Shown here: one piece after another, positions 33,962-45,233 of the stretch
Numbering within the stretch: the stretch's first letter is position 1
How the letters are laid out: the number at the start of each line of letters is the position of its first letter
NCBI RefSeq assembly: GCF_014356525.2
Contig: NC_052518.1
Location: 96,168,943-96,232,942 of the forward strand
From: Nilaparvata lugens
Lineage: Eukaryota > Arthropoda > Insecta > Hemiptera > Delphacidae
Reading direction: 5' to 3'
DNA length: 64,000 nucleotides
Position numbers and translations under genes: made by a program
Notes under the pieces: generated by a model
What the model saw: only the letters and a program-made list of their open reading frames with translations
Database searches by the model: none
Told to the model about the DNA's origin: nothing

Positions 33962-34715
33962 GAGTGCTTTTAGTACATCATTATTCATAAAAATCAAATT
34001 TTAGACCACTTGCATACACACGTTTTCAATACGTACAATAGTAGTTATAATAAGTTATAATAATAGACAAGTGTGTGCTTGCACATACATGATCAATATA
34101 GACATGGATGTGCTTGCAAAATATATTGTAGTATTGATTCTTTAATATAGACAGACAGACAAGGTTTCATTATTTCAAAAAAATTAAATAAAAATAAAAC
34201 ATGCTGTGCTCATTTATTGTAATATAAAAAAACTTAATAACCATTGTATTACAACATCATCCTAGAACCTAAAATACCATATATAAATTGAAAATACATT
34301 TTGAAGTGTCAAAAATAAGATAAAAGTGTTGTTTTAAATTTTTAATTTAAGTATATAAATCTCAATGTGGCTAAGGTTTCAAGGAAAACGATGAGAAACA
34401 TATATTTAAGGAAATGAGCACAAATAATAATATGAAAATAGTCTGCATGGGCCAGATGCCTTGTGCAGATCAGAGTTACTAAACAATGTTTTTGTAGCAA
34501 GAGAATATAGTATAAGAAAATTTAGAATATTGATAATTATTTTATCTACGATCTTCTCTTCCCTTTCGTTACTAAGTAAGACTAATTTTAATAAAAAGAA
34601 TGAAACTGTAGAATGAAATAATTTATATTGTTCAGATACATTTTTTTCATGCAAAATTTCCTCAAGCTAAATACATGATTTTTTGTTAATTTTCTAGTTT
34701 TCAGCTATTTCCGCC
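33962..34715. other. AT-rich, nothing recognised
   Basis: Includes a short ACAG repeat at about 34149. No gene or transposon seen. Confidence 0.4.
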
Positions 34716-34718
34716 TTA

Positions 34719-34898
34719 AGGTAGGCGCACACAGATCGTCATCGGACGGTCGGCACGCATCGGACGATTAGATTTGATGCATTTCTATCCGCATCGTATA
34801 GGTATGCGCACTCCAATTGAAAACAATGCATCAAATCTAATCGACCGATCCGTCCCATGCGTTCCGTCCGTCCGATGACGATCTGTTTGCGCCTACCT
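34719..34898. mobile_element. MITE with TTA target duplication (PIF/Harbinger type)
   Basis: The inverted ends read AGGTAGGCGCACACAGATCG and continue TCATCGGACGG, with one difference. TTA flanks both ends (34716-34718, 34899-34901). A 3-bp TWA duplication is typical of Harbinger elements. 180 bp, non-coding. Confidence 0.85.
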
Positions 34899-35330
34899 TT
34901 ATCCAGCCATCGGACGGAAAAATTCACTCCCGCCATTGAATTTCAAAATTTTAATGAATAATTCAAAATCCATGTGGGCATAATTCTGTGCTCTACAACC
35001 TTAAACCAGGTAGACCGCTTGTATTGTATTGCAGGAGCCTTCAGGAGACGACGGCAAGAGTACTACAAGCTGGGAGACAGTGCGACTGCGCAGATGGTGA
35101 CTGAGAGACAAGGTTGTGGCCGCGACGCCACACCTCCAAGGAGCACACCTGCTGTATGCGTGAGTGATTACCTATCGGCACACCAACATGGTGCTACTGG
35201 AGTTTCAACTTGGAGCGTCATGGGGCGGTGATACTGCAGTGGAAGCCATCTTTGATCAGGACAAAGCGCTCCGACTGTGGAAGCTTATAGGCTGCCATAC
35301 TGGCAGTTCAGCGACTCCGATAAGGTAACC

Positions 35331-36072
35331 ACTACAGCTATGTAAAAAGTTAGCTGAAACGTTCTCACTATAGTGAGGTCCACGTTATAATGAAAATATT
35401 CAGATTAATGAAATTCACGTACATTTTTGCTTCAGCTGCCAGTCAGCATGATCCTTCAAGGCTTGTGTTGGCTCTCAAATAGAGCTGTTAAACCCAGGAT
35501 CCCGATCTCGGGATTCCAATCCAATTCTGATACCCCTAATAATACCGGGATCATTCACTGTCAATCCCGGTACCACTAATACACACCTAAATATAGTCAA
35601 TATAACTCATCAAATATAGAACCAAAAAATTTAATATCCATTGGTAAATATTCTGTGATCATTAAAATGTTATTCTACTTATTCTACTCTATGCTGAATG
35701 AATTTCGGGATGGAATAGATGATAATATATTATATCTTCTCTGGAAAGTGCTTCTCTGTAAGTATCTGATGAAATTAATGTTGCTAAACTGAATTTTAGG
35801 TTTACTAGTTTATTTTGGCTTCAAGTAATAATTTGTACCATTCTATGAAAGTTTATATACTTTGTTTCATTTGAATTTAATTATTAAGGATAACATAATT
35901 TGGTTACATTTGTATCGTAAAACTCTTGGAACAATAAAATTGGTTACTACCAGTGTGAAAATGAAAATACTCCAATGTCGTCATTTTCATTATTGTGGTT
36001 CTATGAAAGCTGGTATTTTTATGTGTTCATTAGATGTGCTTGTTAAATTCTCGGTCCCGGTTCCGGCTGATA
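35331..36072. other. Intergenic with one solo MITE end
   Basis: TAGTGAGGTCCACGTTATAA at about 35368 is the inverted end of the family at 62055-62271. A GATCCCGATCTCGGGATTCC palindrome is at about 35499. The rest is unrecognised. Confidence 0.5.
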
Positions 36073-36175
36073 TTATAACAGTCTCGAAGCCCACTGACGG
36101 CTTTGAATGGGCTTTGAATGGTGAACTGGTAAACGAAAGGTTAATGTGGTTGGGGGTTCGATTCCGTCCACAGTC
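36073..36175 (+). repeat. tRNA-like SINE head
   Basis: TGGTGAACTGGTAAACG resembles an A box/D arm, and GGGGGTTCGATTCCGTCC is a clear B box/T arm. Folding of the whole is poor. Likely a tRNA-derived SINE fragment. Confidence 0.4.
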
Positions 36176-37689
36176 TTATTTTTTTGCTGAGAATTTTCAA
36201 CTTGAAGATTATCCATGTCATTTTGACAAAATAAATATTTAAAAAAATGGAAAATTTTCAACTAGCTGAATTATTAATTGTTAATAAATTCTCAAATTAT
36301 ATTAAAAAAAATTTATTCAATTAAACCATTGAATTAACCTTCAAACCAAGCGCTATCTAACGGTGAAGATAGGAACCTAGTGCACTAGCTGCGCGAACTG
36401 TTCTTGGAATCGTTTAGTTCGCGCATAGCATTTTTTGATATAGACTGTTAGCTATTCTAAGTTACCTGTTGCAACTTATATTAAACTGTGTGTTCCCGTG
36501 GAAAACAGATAGGCAAGTAAGCTACCAAGTTCGATTAATATCAATAATTAGATATCATTTTTAGAACAATAGCATAGCCTAAAGGTGTTTCTAACCTCTA
36601 ACCTGTGTACCCAATGTGTAACCTAACCTCTTAACTGGTGATTCGTGAATAACTTATGGTATTTTTTTATTAGGCTATTTTGTTCGGACGAACATTCAAG
36701 TATTAGATTTTACAATTTAATTATCAACTTGATTATTAAGGTACTATTTCTATAGGTAGGCTACTTTAATATGGGTAAAAGCTGTTTGAATGGTGGCATG
36801 GAAAGTTGGAATAAAGCAATACAACTATGAGACCTGCTTGAAATGTGGGTACATTTAGCACATTTATGATGATCCTTGTGCAATGAAGCGTTTTTCCTCA
36901 TAATATTTAGTGAATTTCATTCGGGGATTTCCATTTCCGTCGTCTGTAGAGGTTCATCGACGTTAGCCTACAATTTCCAACTATTAGTCTATACTCTTGG
37001 TTTAACATAGAGCTCCTGCAAAGTTTTTCAAGATGCGACAAATATCTAAACCGAGAAGGCATGTATAATAAGTTTTTTATTATGTACAATCCAATTGCAA
37101 ATCAAAGAATATACCCGTCGTGTGGTAAAAACCAAACCCAGCAACTCATCAAATGGTTGGTTGTCTATTAATATCAATCAGCATAGTAAACAGAGATGTA
37201 GGTAGACAATCAATTTGAGTTCAGTTTAATTTTGTGGATGAGAGCGTTGGATTTTAAAGTAGGTATTGAGAATATTTCTTATGTGACTAGAACTCTTTTT
37301 GAATGGGGTGGGGGGGGGGGGCAGAAGCTGACCTATTGTGACTATTGAAATGGGTTGCCAGTTATTGTTTTCCATTACACCGTCCACGCGTCCACCGGTG
37401 TTGAAGGAGGCCTATTGTTCTCTCTTGACAGTTCCATGCCCCCATTTTGAGATAGGTTTTACCCTACATATATGTAGTCTATGTAATCATTTCAATTTCA
37501 ATTCGTTTATTTCTACTTGGCATAACAATACATGTACATAATGAAAGAATATATAAAGAATAGCCATTGAAAGAATAGATTTCAGGCTATTTTTGCATTG
37601 ACCAGGAGTTGCACTTTTCTGGATCCTCTGTTGACAATTTTTATTCCCATATAGAATAGGACTTTTCTTCATAAAGTGAGTCTTTAGGA
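36176..37689. other. Intergenic, nothing recognised
   Basis: AT-rich, with a G run at about 37304-37320. No gene or repeat family identified. Confidence 0.4.
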
Positions 37690-37930
37690 TCCACTGCCTG
37701 CCTTTTCCAGTTTCGAACTCCAAGCGTTCTCAAATCCTGCTCTACATCATCTGTCCACCTCTTCCTTGGCTTTCATTTCCTCTTCTATTGTATATTCTTT
37801 CCCCCATATATATATTTGGCAATCCTTTCATCACCCATTCTCACCAAGTGCCCCATCCACCTAATTCTGCCAGCTTTAATAAATCGGACGATGTCTTCAC
37901 TCCCCAGGAAGCGCTCGATTTCGCTTTTTT
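37690..37930 (-). pseudogene. LINE ORF2 C-terminal tail relic
   Basis: The minus strand encodes RIRWMGHLVRMGDERIAKYI, then KPRKRWTDDVEQDLRTLGV and RNWKRQAVDPKD. This RxRWxGHxxRM ... RPRxRWxDDVExDL pattern is the C-terminal end of many insect non-LTR retrotransposon polyproteins. A stop lies between the two parts, so it is dead. Confidence 0.7.
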
Positions 37931-38185
37931 TCTCCTTGAAGGAAGGCTACATCCCTTGAAAATATGAATCTGAAAGATCACCTATCAGATAGGCCAAAGT
38001 CCCGTTTCAAAGCTTTCTTTTGAACCCTAAAGAGAGCCTCAAACTCTGCCGATTTATATATTGAATCATACACGAATCATATAAACGATTGAGGAAGGAA
38101 CTACAAGCTCATCAGCCCAAAACTGTCCCTTGTCCCAAAATTGTTCAAGGAAATTCTCAGTGTGTAGTGAAATTCACCCAGGATT

Positions 38186-38370
38186 TCGATCTGGGTGGGA
38201 CAAGAGTGCGAGGAAGTCCAAGGATGAGGTGGAGAGACAGAGTGGAGGCTGATTTACGGGATAATGGATGGTGATGCGGGGAGGAGATGGACAGGATTTT
38301 GTGGAGGAGACGGCTGAAGGAGGGAAATGCTGACCCCATAATGGTTGGGATAAGGCTTAGCCAAAGAAGA
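38186..38370 (+). pseudogene. Second LINE ORF2 C-terminal tail relic
   Basis: GTRVRGSPRMRWRDRVEADL, then after a stop RILWRRRLKEGNADPIMVGI and RLSQRRS. Same family of C-terminal tails as at 37690-37930 but on the plus strand. It runs directly into duplicated segment copy 2, whose first bases encode the final Arg-rich end. Confidence 0.65.
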
Positions 38371-39471
38371 AGTGAGATTAAAGTGAGTCGTATCCATTGC
38401 CCATGGATTAGGGCGTGTATAAATAGGGCCCACTATATCTCTCCCTTCTTCTCCCAGTTTCAAGATCAGAAGATGGTGATCCGTCCTAAGAGAATTTGGT
38501 AAGATGCTGTTAGGAGAATGAGAGGGGGAACTGGCTCAGTGTGAAGTTGTTCTCTTCGTTGTGTTGAGGATGCTCGCTTGCTCGCTTATACGTTGTTCCT
38601 TATGTTTGCCATGTGTAGAACGACTCCGCAATTGAAATTGATGGCCATCATAAAAATATATTCATCCTTTGTAACAATAATGAAATATTCGAAAATTCGA
38701 TCAAGTATAATAATGTTTTCCAGTATAAGAATTTCCAATCAAATTAACTATTAGAGATTATGATATGGATATGCACATGTAATTAGGATTCCTTTACTTA
38801 TAAATAAGCTTGAATTTCAGTAGGCTGGAATAATATAAGAATTAATTAAACGTTTTTGACTGCACGTTGAGTTAGTATCTATGTGAACATGGGGTCGCGT
38901 TAACCCTAGAAAGGCAAATGGGGTTATGCTTAACCTCAGAACATTATATTTTCTGTTGTTAACTTGGCAGCATTAAATTTGTAGATATGGGATTTTTTTA
39001 ATTCTCTAACTAGTCTATCAACTTTCTGATGATTTAGAAGCTCAGTCAGTTTTTAATAGTGCCTAATTTTTCTGAATACTATTTCTTTAATTTTTGCAAA
39101 TTTGTACCTACAACTGAAACTTATTATGAATAATGATAATTTGATGGCAGAAGTTTGAGTATAAGATCATGGCCTTTATGAGGTTGCATAATATTCCTTT
39201 GATTTATTTGAACGATGATTTCTAATTGAATCAATATAGAAACGCTTGTAAGTCTCCAGAACAAATATGGACTCAAATTTTCGTGTAAATCTTCTTCCTC
39301 TGTGGTTGATTTTACTGATTTCAACTTGGCATCATCCATGATTTCTTCATTATGATGGATATGGACATTATCTTGGCATCATTTCTCTATTATTATACAG
39401 TATTTCAATGGTCTGATACCACTTCTAGGAACAAAAACATTCTTGTATACGTTTCTACTTAGGTTTTCTCT

Positions 39472-39650
39472 GATAATATAGTTATTACAAATTGTTTTAT
39501 TTCATATCATATACAGCTTAATAATATTATTTTCTTAATTTATATTTTGTAAATTCATCTATAATTTTGCTGTATTGTAAACTATTGTATATAATTGTAT
39601 AAGCCAGTATATATTGTAATCTACATAAATAAAGTACTCAATCAATCAAT
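39472..39650 (+). mobile_element. 5'-truncated LINE 3' end with (AATC)n tail
   Basis: It contains GTATAAGCCAGTATATATTG and ACATAAATAAAGTACTC, then CAATCAATCAATCA. The same 3' sequence recurs at about 63090-63150, ending in AATCTAATCTAATCTAATCT. It is present in duplicated copy 2 and absent from copy 1. Confidence 0.75.
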
Positions 39651-40210
39651 CACTGCAATATCCGCTGAAATGTATTTTGATTTTGGAGAATATTTTTCCA
39701 CAATTTTTATAATTTGCTTCACCATTATTAATCTACGTTTTCTAAAAGCTAAAAATGAGTACTTCCATTATGTAGTTGTACTCATGGAAAAGAGATAGGA
39801 TTATAGATTTTTCTTATAATACCCAACTAAAAAAAGTTCATATTTTTCGATATAAATTATTGGTCATTCATGCATATTCATATTTCATACCAGAACTGAT
39901 GAAATATGTAGAAACAAGCTCCTCTCCTAAATCACTTTCAAAACTAGATTCATTTATTCCTGGCAGGCTAGTAACCTTGTACTGCCTTATTTCTATTCAT
40001 CTGTTACCATTGTCCAAGCTCCTTTCAAGACCGTTAGACTATAAGCATATACCTCCTGCATTGTCTTTCCAACCCTCACAACTCGCATTCATTCCTTCTT
40101 TGTCTCACTCTTTACACTCCCCCTCTCTTTCCTACTTTGGCAACTTTCACCTCCCTTTCCCTCGAATAGCATATTTTGCCTTCCATGAGGCTGAGGCAGT
40201 CTAGTTTGAA

Positions 40211-40538
40211 CAGTGTTGCCAAAAAGCGGGTAATTACCCAAAAAGCGGGTAATGCTGTGGTTAATGGCAGATGGAGGGTAAAAACCGGGTAATTGGAAAT
40301 GAAAATATTAATCAGTTTTTTTATTTTTACCTTTATAATCTTCCACAAGAAAATTATTTTTCATATTTTCTCATGTTTTTCGACATGTGGAGTGGAAAGT
40401 AAGTGGGGAATTCTTGGTTGAATAGGGAATTTTTTGTTGATTAGGGAATTTTTAGTTTGTTGAGGGTAATTTTGACGAAATGCGGGTAATTTTTTGCTCT
40501 GGCGGGGGTAATTGGGAAATGTTGGACTAGCAACACTG
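40211..40538. mobile_element. hAT-type MITE with 8-bp target duplication
   Basis: The inverted ends are CAGTGTTGCCA and TAGCAACACTG. AGTTTGAA is duplicated exactly at 40203-40210 and 40539-40546. The empty site CTAGTTTGAACATTC is present in copy 1 near 31223. Six or so GGGTAATT motifs lie near both ends (GCGGGTAATT at 40226 and later), which look like subterminal binding repeats. 328 bp, non-coding. Confidence 0.92.
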
Positions 40539-40972
40539 AGTTTGAACATCCTTACCAACAACACGTGCCTAACTGCAATGCGCATCACCGAAAATTCCCT
40601 ACAGCTGGCCTGCCAAATTTGTCTGTATTTGTAGTTTAATTCTTTAGTCAGATTCATTGAAGTCACATTCTAATTTAAACTGGGTAGTTTAATAGTGTTA
40701 TAGCCTGTACAACCATACATCTATAGTGTTGACCCCGACGTGATCGAAAATTTGAAGTGTTATTTCTAGTGTTTGGTTATTTTTGTTATTTAGTAAACTG
40801 TTCGTTTCGCTACCTGTCACGTCACGTATCTTCCGCGATGCGCTGTGTATCCGTATCAAGTATCTTCCGTGACGCACTGTGTATCATGTATAATGTATTC
40901 CGCGACCACCTCCTTGAGTTGGACTTTGCCGGTTTGTGTGTTTATCCGGTTTGGGTCATTTAAAATTACACT

Positions 40973-41690
40973 AGTAGTTCTGTGAACAGTAGAACTCGCG
41001 CAGGTTCAGTTATAAACCACAGCCTCCTCTTATACTGTCCATCAGAGTAAATCCTGTCTGTATGTCGTGTCGGTGAGGTATCGGTGTGAAAACGGCTAAT
41101 GACTGTTGGGGTTGGTGTATCAGAAATGCTAACATCAAAAGCTAATCTCCTTCAAGACATACTGGCAACAGGTCAGCCAGAGTTCAAAGCAGAGAAAGGT
41201 CGAGAGACAACACTATGTTATTTTAGTTATTAATAGCATGCGTTATTGCAGGCAATCAATAGCTCATTTAATAGTGCATAAAAATTTCATTCAATGAGGC
41301 ATGCAATTAATAGTCCACACAGCAGCTGATTTTTTACCAAATTACATTCAGATATTGAATTGCATGCAATTTATAATCCACTCGATGGCTGATTTATGAT
41401 GAATAATTCTATAGTATGATTTTTACTCTAATATGGCGTATGAAGGAATCTCCTTTTCCTTTTATATTATCATTGAAATTAAAAATTTCCAAAAACTTGT
41501 ATATACTTCGGCACGTAATTTAAAAAGGAGCATACCTGTCAAATTTCATGAACATCTATAACTGCGTTTCGCCGTAAATGCGGAACATATAAACATTTGA
41601 ACATAATATTATTAACATTTAAACAGAGTAATGCAAAACCGTCGACTTGAATCCTAGACCTCACTTCGCTCGGTCAATGAGGGACAAAAA
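40973..41690 (+). mobile_element. Interspersed repeat 'A', most complete copy (about 720 bp)
   Basis: It starts ACTAGTAGTTCTGTGAACAG, contains GCTGATTTATGATGAATAAT, ATGGCGTATGAAGGA, ATACCTGTCAAATTTCATGA and GCGTTTCGCCGTAAATGCGG, and ends CTCACTTCGCTCGGTCAA. Other copies: 44222-45420 (interrupted), 51620-52806 (interrupted), with fragments at 20539 and 50790-50925. No coding capacity. Confidence 0.75.
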
Positions 41691-42771
41691 TGTTGAGGCT
41701 GCAGAGTAATTTTTGTAGAGTATTTCAAATAGGATCCCCAACGAAACCTTCTTCAGATTATTCTTGTAAAACAATATTTAACTGTTTCATAATTTTCACT
41801 AACTTTGTATAATTAAAAGTTGCTGGTTTCAAAGATTACAATACAACAGTTCATGAGCGAGTTATCCAACCCAGGGCGTCACTAGTATAAAAATAATTTA
41901 AATTCATAGTTGTTCATCTGAGTAACTAGGTGGTTTCACTGCAACGCACTTCAAACTCCTCTGAGATATTTGCCAACCGACTTGCTGGATAGTAGCGTGC
42001 GCGTGCGCCCGTGCTTCACGGGTCTCATTGAAACGAAATAAAAAAATATACTGATAAATAAATTATAATAAATAAGTAGATAATATCAATTTGGAGGTAT
42101 GTGCGGCTCACTAAAGCCAATTCGTAGTTGTTTACAGACACTTGATACAGTTGTTGAGCAGTTTAACATTTTCAGCATTAAACATAATTTCACCTTCGAA
42201 CGTATAATAACCATTCAGCCATGATGATCAATCATTGCATGATTGCATGATCATCATGCTTCATACTGAGTAATCCTACTGGGAGCTGTGACTTTCTTAT
42301 GAGTGATTTCTGCCATTTTGCTGTATGAAGCTGTTTGATTTAGACGGTTACACTACACATGGATCAGAGCACTAAGCAGCTACTGTATGTGAATGCGGGA
42401 TTTGTAGAGCCTTTTATCATTTTTGACTCACATACAGTTGTTTAACTTAAAAGAACGCCCAGAAACAGTGGTTTTCTGACGTCTAGTTTTAAGCCATTCT
42501 CCATCAATAATTGTTTTATGTAAACTGTTGACACTTCAAACTATCAGACTTGATTGAATGGTAAACTTGATGTTATTCATATGGAATGCCGACAGTTTGA
42601 AGATAATCTTACTATAGCAAAGATCAATAAAAAATATGTTTTACACTGCGACCTCCAAAATATAAATATTTTTGTATCTAGATGTCGTTTATACTCACGT
42701 ACAACAATAATATTCTATTTTAACAACTATTATATATACCACGGTAATAACCGTGTTATGGTTTAACCAGA
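41691..42771. other. Intergenic, nothing firm
   Basis: A CCCGTGCTTCACGGG hairpin at about 42009 may be the 3' hairpin of a Helitron-like repeat. CATGATTGCATGATCATCATG is near 42240. No gene. Confidence 0.35.
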
Positions 42772-43290
42772 GATGAAATATAATGTTCTATTACTAGAGA
42801 TCAAACCATTTTTTCTCTGTGGTATACACCCCGTTTTTCGGAGGAGACGATGAGCTGTCGGTCCCGACTACCTAAAAAATAGTCGTCATCGCTCATCATC
42901 ATCCCTCTCACTCATTACCCACGCACAAGCCTAAGAGCTTATGTGGGCATTATTATCATTATTATAATCACGCTACAATGCAGGTGCTCAGAGGACTACA
43001 GCATAATAGTTCATAAATTATTATTAAACGAAAATCCAAATTAAATGCTGTAGATGAAATATAATGGTTTATTACTAGAGATCAAAGCATTTTTTCTCTG
43101 TGGTATACACCCCGTTTTTCGGAGGAGACGATGAGCTGTCGGTCCCGACTACCTAAAAAATAGTCGTCATCGCTCATCATCATTCCTCTCACTCATTACC
43201 CACGCACAAGCCTAAGAGCTTATGTGGGCATTATTATAACCACGCTACAATGCAGGTGCTCAGAGGACTACAACATAATAGTTCATAAAT
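42772..43290. repeat. Tandem duplication of about 280 bp containing the SINE-like body
   Basis: GAGATGAAATATAATG, GTGGTATACACCCCGTTTTT, CGATGAGCTGTCGGTCCCG and CATTACCCACGCACAAGCCT occur in the same order twice, about 278 bp apart, ending ATTATTAAACGAAAATCC each time. Part of the unit matches the SINE-like repeat at 31960-32170. Confidence 0.9.
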
Positions 43291-43516
43291 TATTATTAAA
43301 CGAAAATCCAAATTAAATGCTGTAAATCAATTCGAAGACTTCTGCTACAGCAAAGATTGACAACAGGGTAAACAGCTAGATGGAAATTCGATGAGCGCTA
43401 CTATTCAAAAATTATTTGTCAGCCGAAATTTCCATCTAGCTGTTTACCCTGTTGTCAATATTTGCAGAAGCAGAAGCCTTTTACAGCATTTAATTTGGAT
43501 TTTCGTTTAATAATAA
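43291..43516. mobile_element. Fold-back MITE, arms about 95 bp
   Basis: Left arm TATTATTAAACGAAAATCCA ... CAGCTAGATGGAAATT and right arm AAATTTCCATCTAGCTG ... GGATTTTCGTTTAATAATA, with a spacer of about 36 bp (GAGCGCTACTATTCAAAAAT). Related arms occur at 55545-56070. Confidence 0.85.
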
Positions 43517-43929
43517 TTAATTTATTTAGCGTTTGAATAAATGCAATAAATAAGTAATATAGTTCACGTCTGATCACGAAGATAGTGTGATTTAACATTG
43601 TTATGAACAGATCATAATCGAGAGAATATTTTGCAGTAATGCCACTGTTTTAAGGATTTCTTCCCATGTTGGGATCACTCCTAAAGTCTGTGATATATTA
43701 CTATTAACATGAAGAGGAGAAACCCATTTCTCCCTCCACAGTTTGTAGCGTAGACACAGACGGACATCCTGCGCACAATTGGATGCGCCGTATCATTTTG
43801 CTTCATGTTCTTGTGATGAAAACTGTAGCATTAGGTAAAAGTGTGTAAAAACATATTGATTTTCGAGTGAAATATATAACTACTTCTTTTACTACAGCAG
43901 TTGATACCATCGAGAAAAGATAGAAAAGA

Positions 43930-44215
43930 TAATCACATGGTATAAGGTGTTTATGTTGCAATGTCACTGTTAACTGAAGCCGATAGTCCTCTAGTAGTTG
44001 TTTTTGGTGAAGCTATGTGACGCTGGTACAGTAGTATCTCATACTGTGCCCTTCTTACACTCTTATACTCCCAACAACACACTAATAATAGACAGTAGTC
44101 CACAGTAATCGGAGAAGAAATTTGGAACATAAATGGCCTATTCCTACCAACAGTAGTAATAACAGTAATAATAGACAGTAATCGGCTTGAAATTTGGAAC
44201 ATAAATGACCAATTC
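43930..44215. repeat. Degraded copy of MITE family M
   Basis: GGTATAAGGTGTTTATGTTG, then AAGCCGATAGTCCT, TGGTGAAGCTATGTGACGCT and CTCCCAACAACACACTAATA. The same internal sequence forms the 151-bp array at 59861-60789. Confidence 0.7.
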
Positions 44216-44364
44216 CAACCACTAGTAGATAGTAGTTCTGTGAACAGTAGACTTCACGCAGTATTCTCATCCACAAGTACCTGATTGAAACTATAGACCT
44301 TATGGAAATACAGCAATAGACTGGCTTCTCCACACATCTGTGTAATCACTTGTCAGCTGATTTA

Positions 44365-44388
44365 TGACGATCTGTGTGCGCCTACCTT
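44365..44388. repeat. Solo Harbinger-type MITE end between two TTA
   Basis: In repeat A the order GCTGATTTATGATGAATAAT is interrupted here: after GATTTA comes TGACGATCTGTGTGCGCCTA CCT, then TTATGATGAAT. The inserted piece equals one inverted end of the MITE at 34719-34898. Confidence 0.7.
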
Positions 44389-44462
44389 TATGATGAATAA
44401 TTCTATAGTCTGATTTTTACTCCGATATTGGCGTATGAAGGAGGCTCCTTTTTCCTTCCATA

Positions 44463-45233
44463 TTATCCACCCCAAACAACAATGGCATAGCGAATATGTG
44501 ACATAATTAGGGAATGGAAGACTGCCATTGTCAGTTTGGAATCATTTAACCTTCTAATCTGTCTGAGTGCAAAAACACCTGAGGAGATTCTATTACAAAG
44601 CTGATCAATATAGTAATCCCATGATAAATACTGGTCTAAAGCTACCCCTAGGAACTTAACAAAAAGAGGCTTGTCAACATTTGTATTATTTACCTGGACA
44701 TTAATATTATGTGTTGGCCTAGAGTTATTCTTTAGTCTAAACTGTAAGTATTGTGATTTCGATTCATTTATTCCAAGCTTAAGTTGTTGAAGGTATTGGG
44801 CTATGGCATTTATGTTCAAAAAAGTGTCAATTTCTAAAACATTCACATCTTGTGATCCACAAATGTAGGAAGTGTCGACAGCATAATATAATAGAACTCT
44901 ACCCTGTGATATAACCTGTGGTATGTCATTCACATACAAAAGAAACAACAATGGTCCAAGGATACTTCCTTGTGGGACACCCGCATTTACTGATAAACTA
45001 TTCGATAAATGTTTCATCAACTGCCCATATTCCACCCTTGAAATCTCAACAATTTGAGACCTATTCAGGAGATAGGACCTGAACCACTCTAGCTCAATAC
45101 CTCTCACACCCACTTTCTCCAACTTCTTCATCAAGATTTCATGGTCCACACAGTCAAAAGCTTTGCTTAAATCCAGGAAAACTCCAACAGTCTTTTTCCC
45201 CATGTCCATCATGTCAATTATGTCCTCAAACAT
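44463..45233 (-). pseudogene. Non-LTR reverse transcriptase fragment with a mutated active site
   Basis: An open frame of 256 residues holds the RT core: VFLDLSKAFDCVDH, GVPQGSILGPLLF, then LLYYAVDTSYICG, KFLGVALDQYLSW and FHSLIMSHIRYAIVVWG. The catalytic YADD box reads YAVD, so the first of the two essential aspartates is lost. It resembles Jockey/CR1-like LINEs. Both ends are cut: endonuclease, 5' region and 3' UTR are missing, and both flanks are repeat A. Dead despite the long open frame. Confidence 0.9.

Larger units (their letters stand above)
32202..35330 (+). pseudogene. Unidentified broken gene: four exon-like pieces
   Basis: Pieces with splice-like borders: (a) about 32202-32353, QLMAQLLGRAKPYKFTTNLQ, donor GTAAGT, with an upstream piece PDDSIYKLDMRYLRG in another frame; (b) about 33390-33462, DVFEGNYLTTREDLVPAERD; (c) about 33763-33960, NCVSVYDTTVTRENLEYL then stop, and in another frame YLDVLNDNLQFPSPNYKSKL, donor GTGAGT; (d) about 35034-35325, GAFRRRRQEYYKLG and, shifted, MVLLEFQLGASWGGDTAVEA, followed by GTAACC. 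The frames are disrupted in a, c and d. Codon-like quality and splice sites suggest a former multi-exon protein gene. I do not recognise the family. A MITE lies within it. Confidence 0.45.
38350..40973 (+). repeat. Long duplicated segment, copy 2 (about 2.6 kb)
   Basis: Collinear with 28188-31680. It lacks the extra 1.1 kb of copy 1 but carries two insertions: a LINE 3' end at about 39472-39650 and a 328-bp hAT-type MITE at 40211-40538. Copy 1 shows the empty site for both. Confidence 0.8.
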
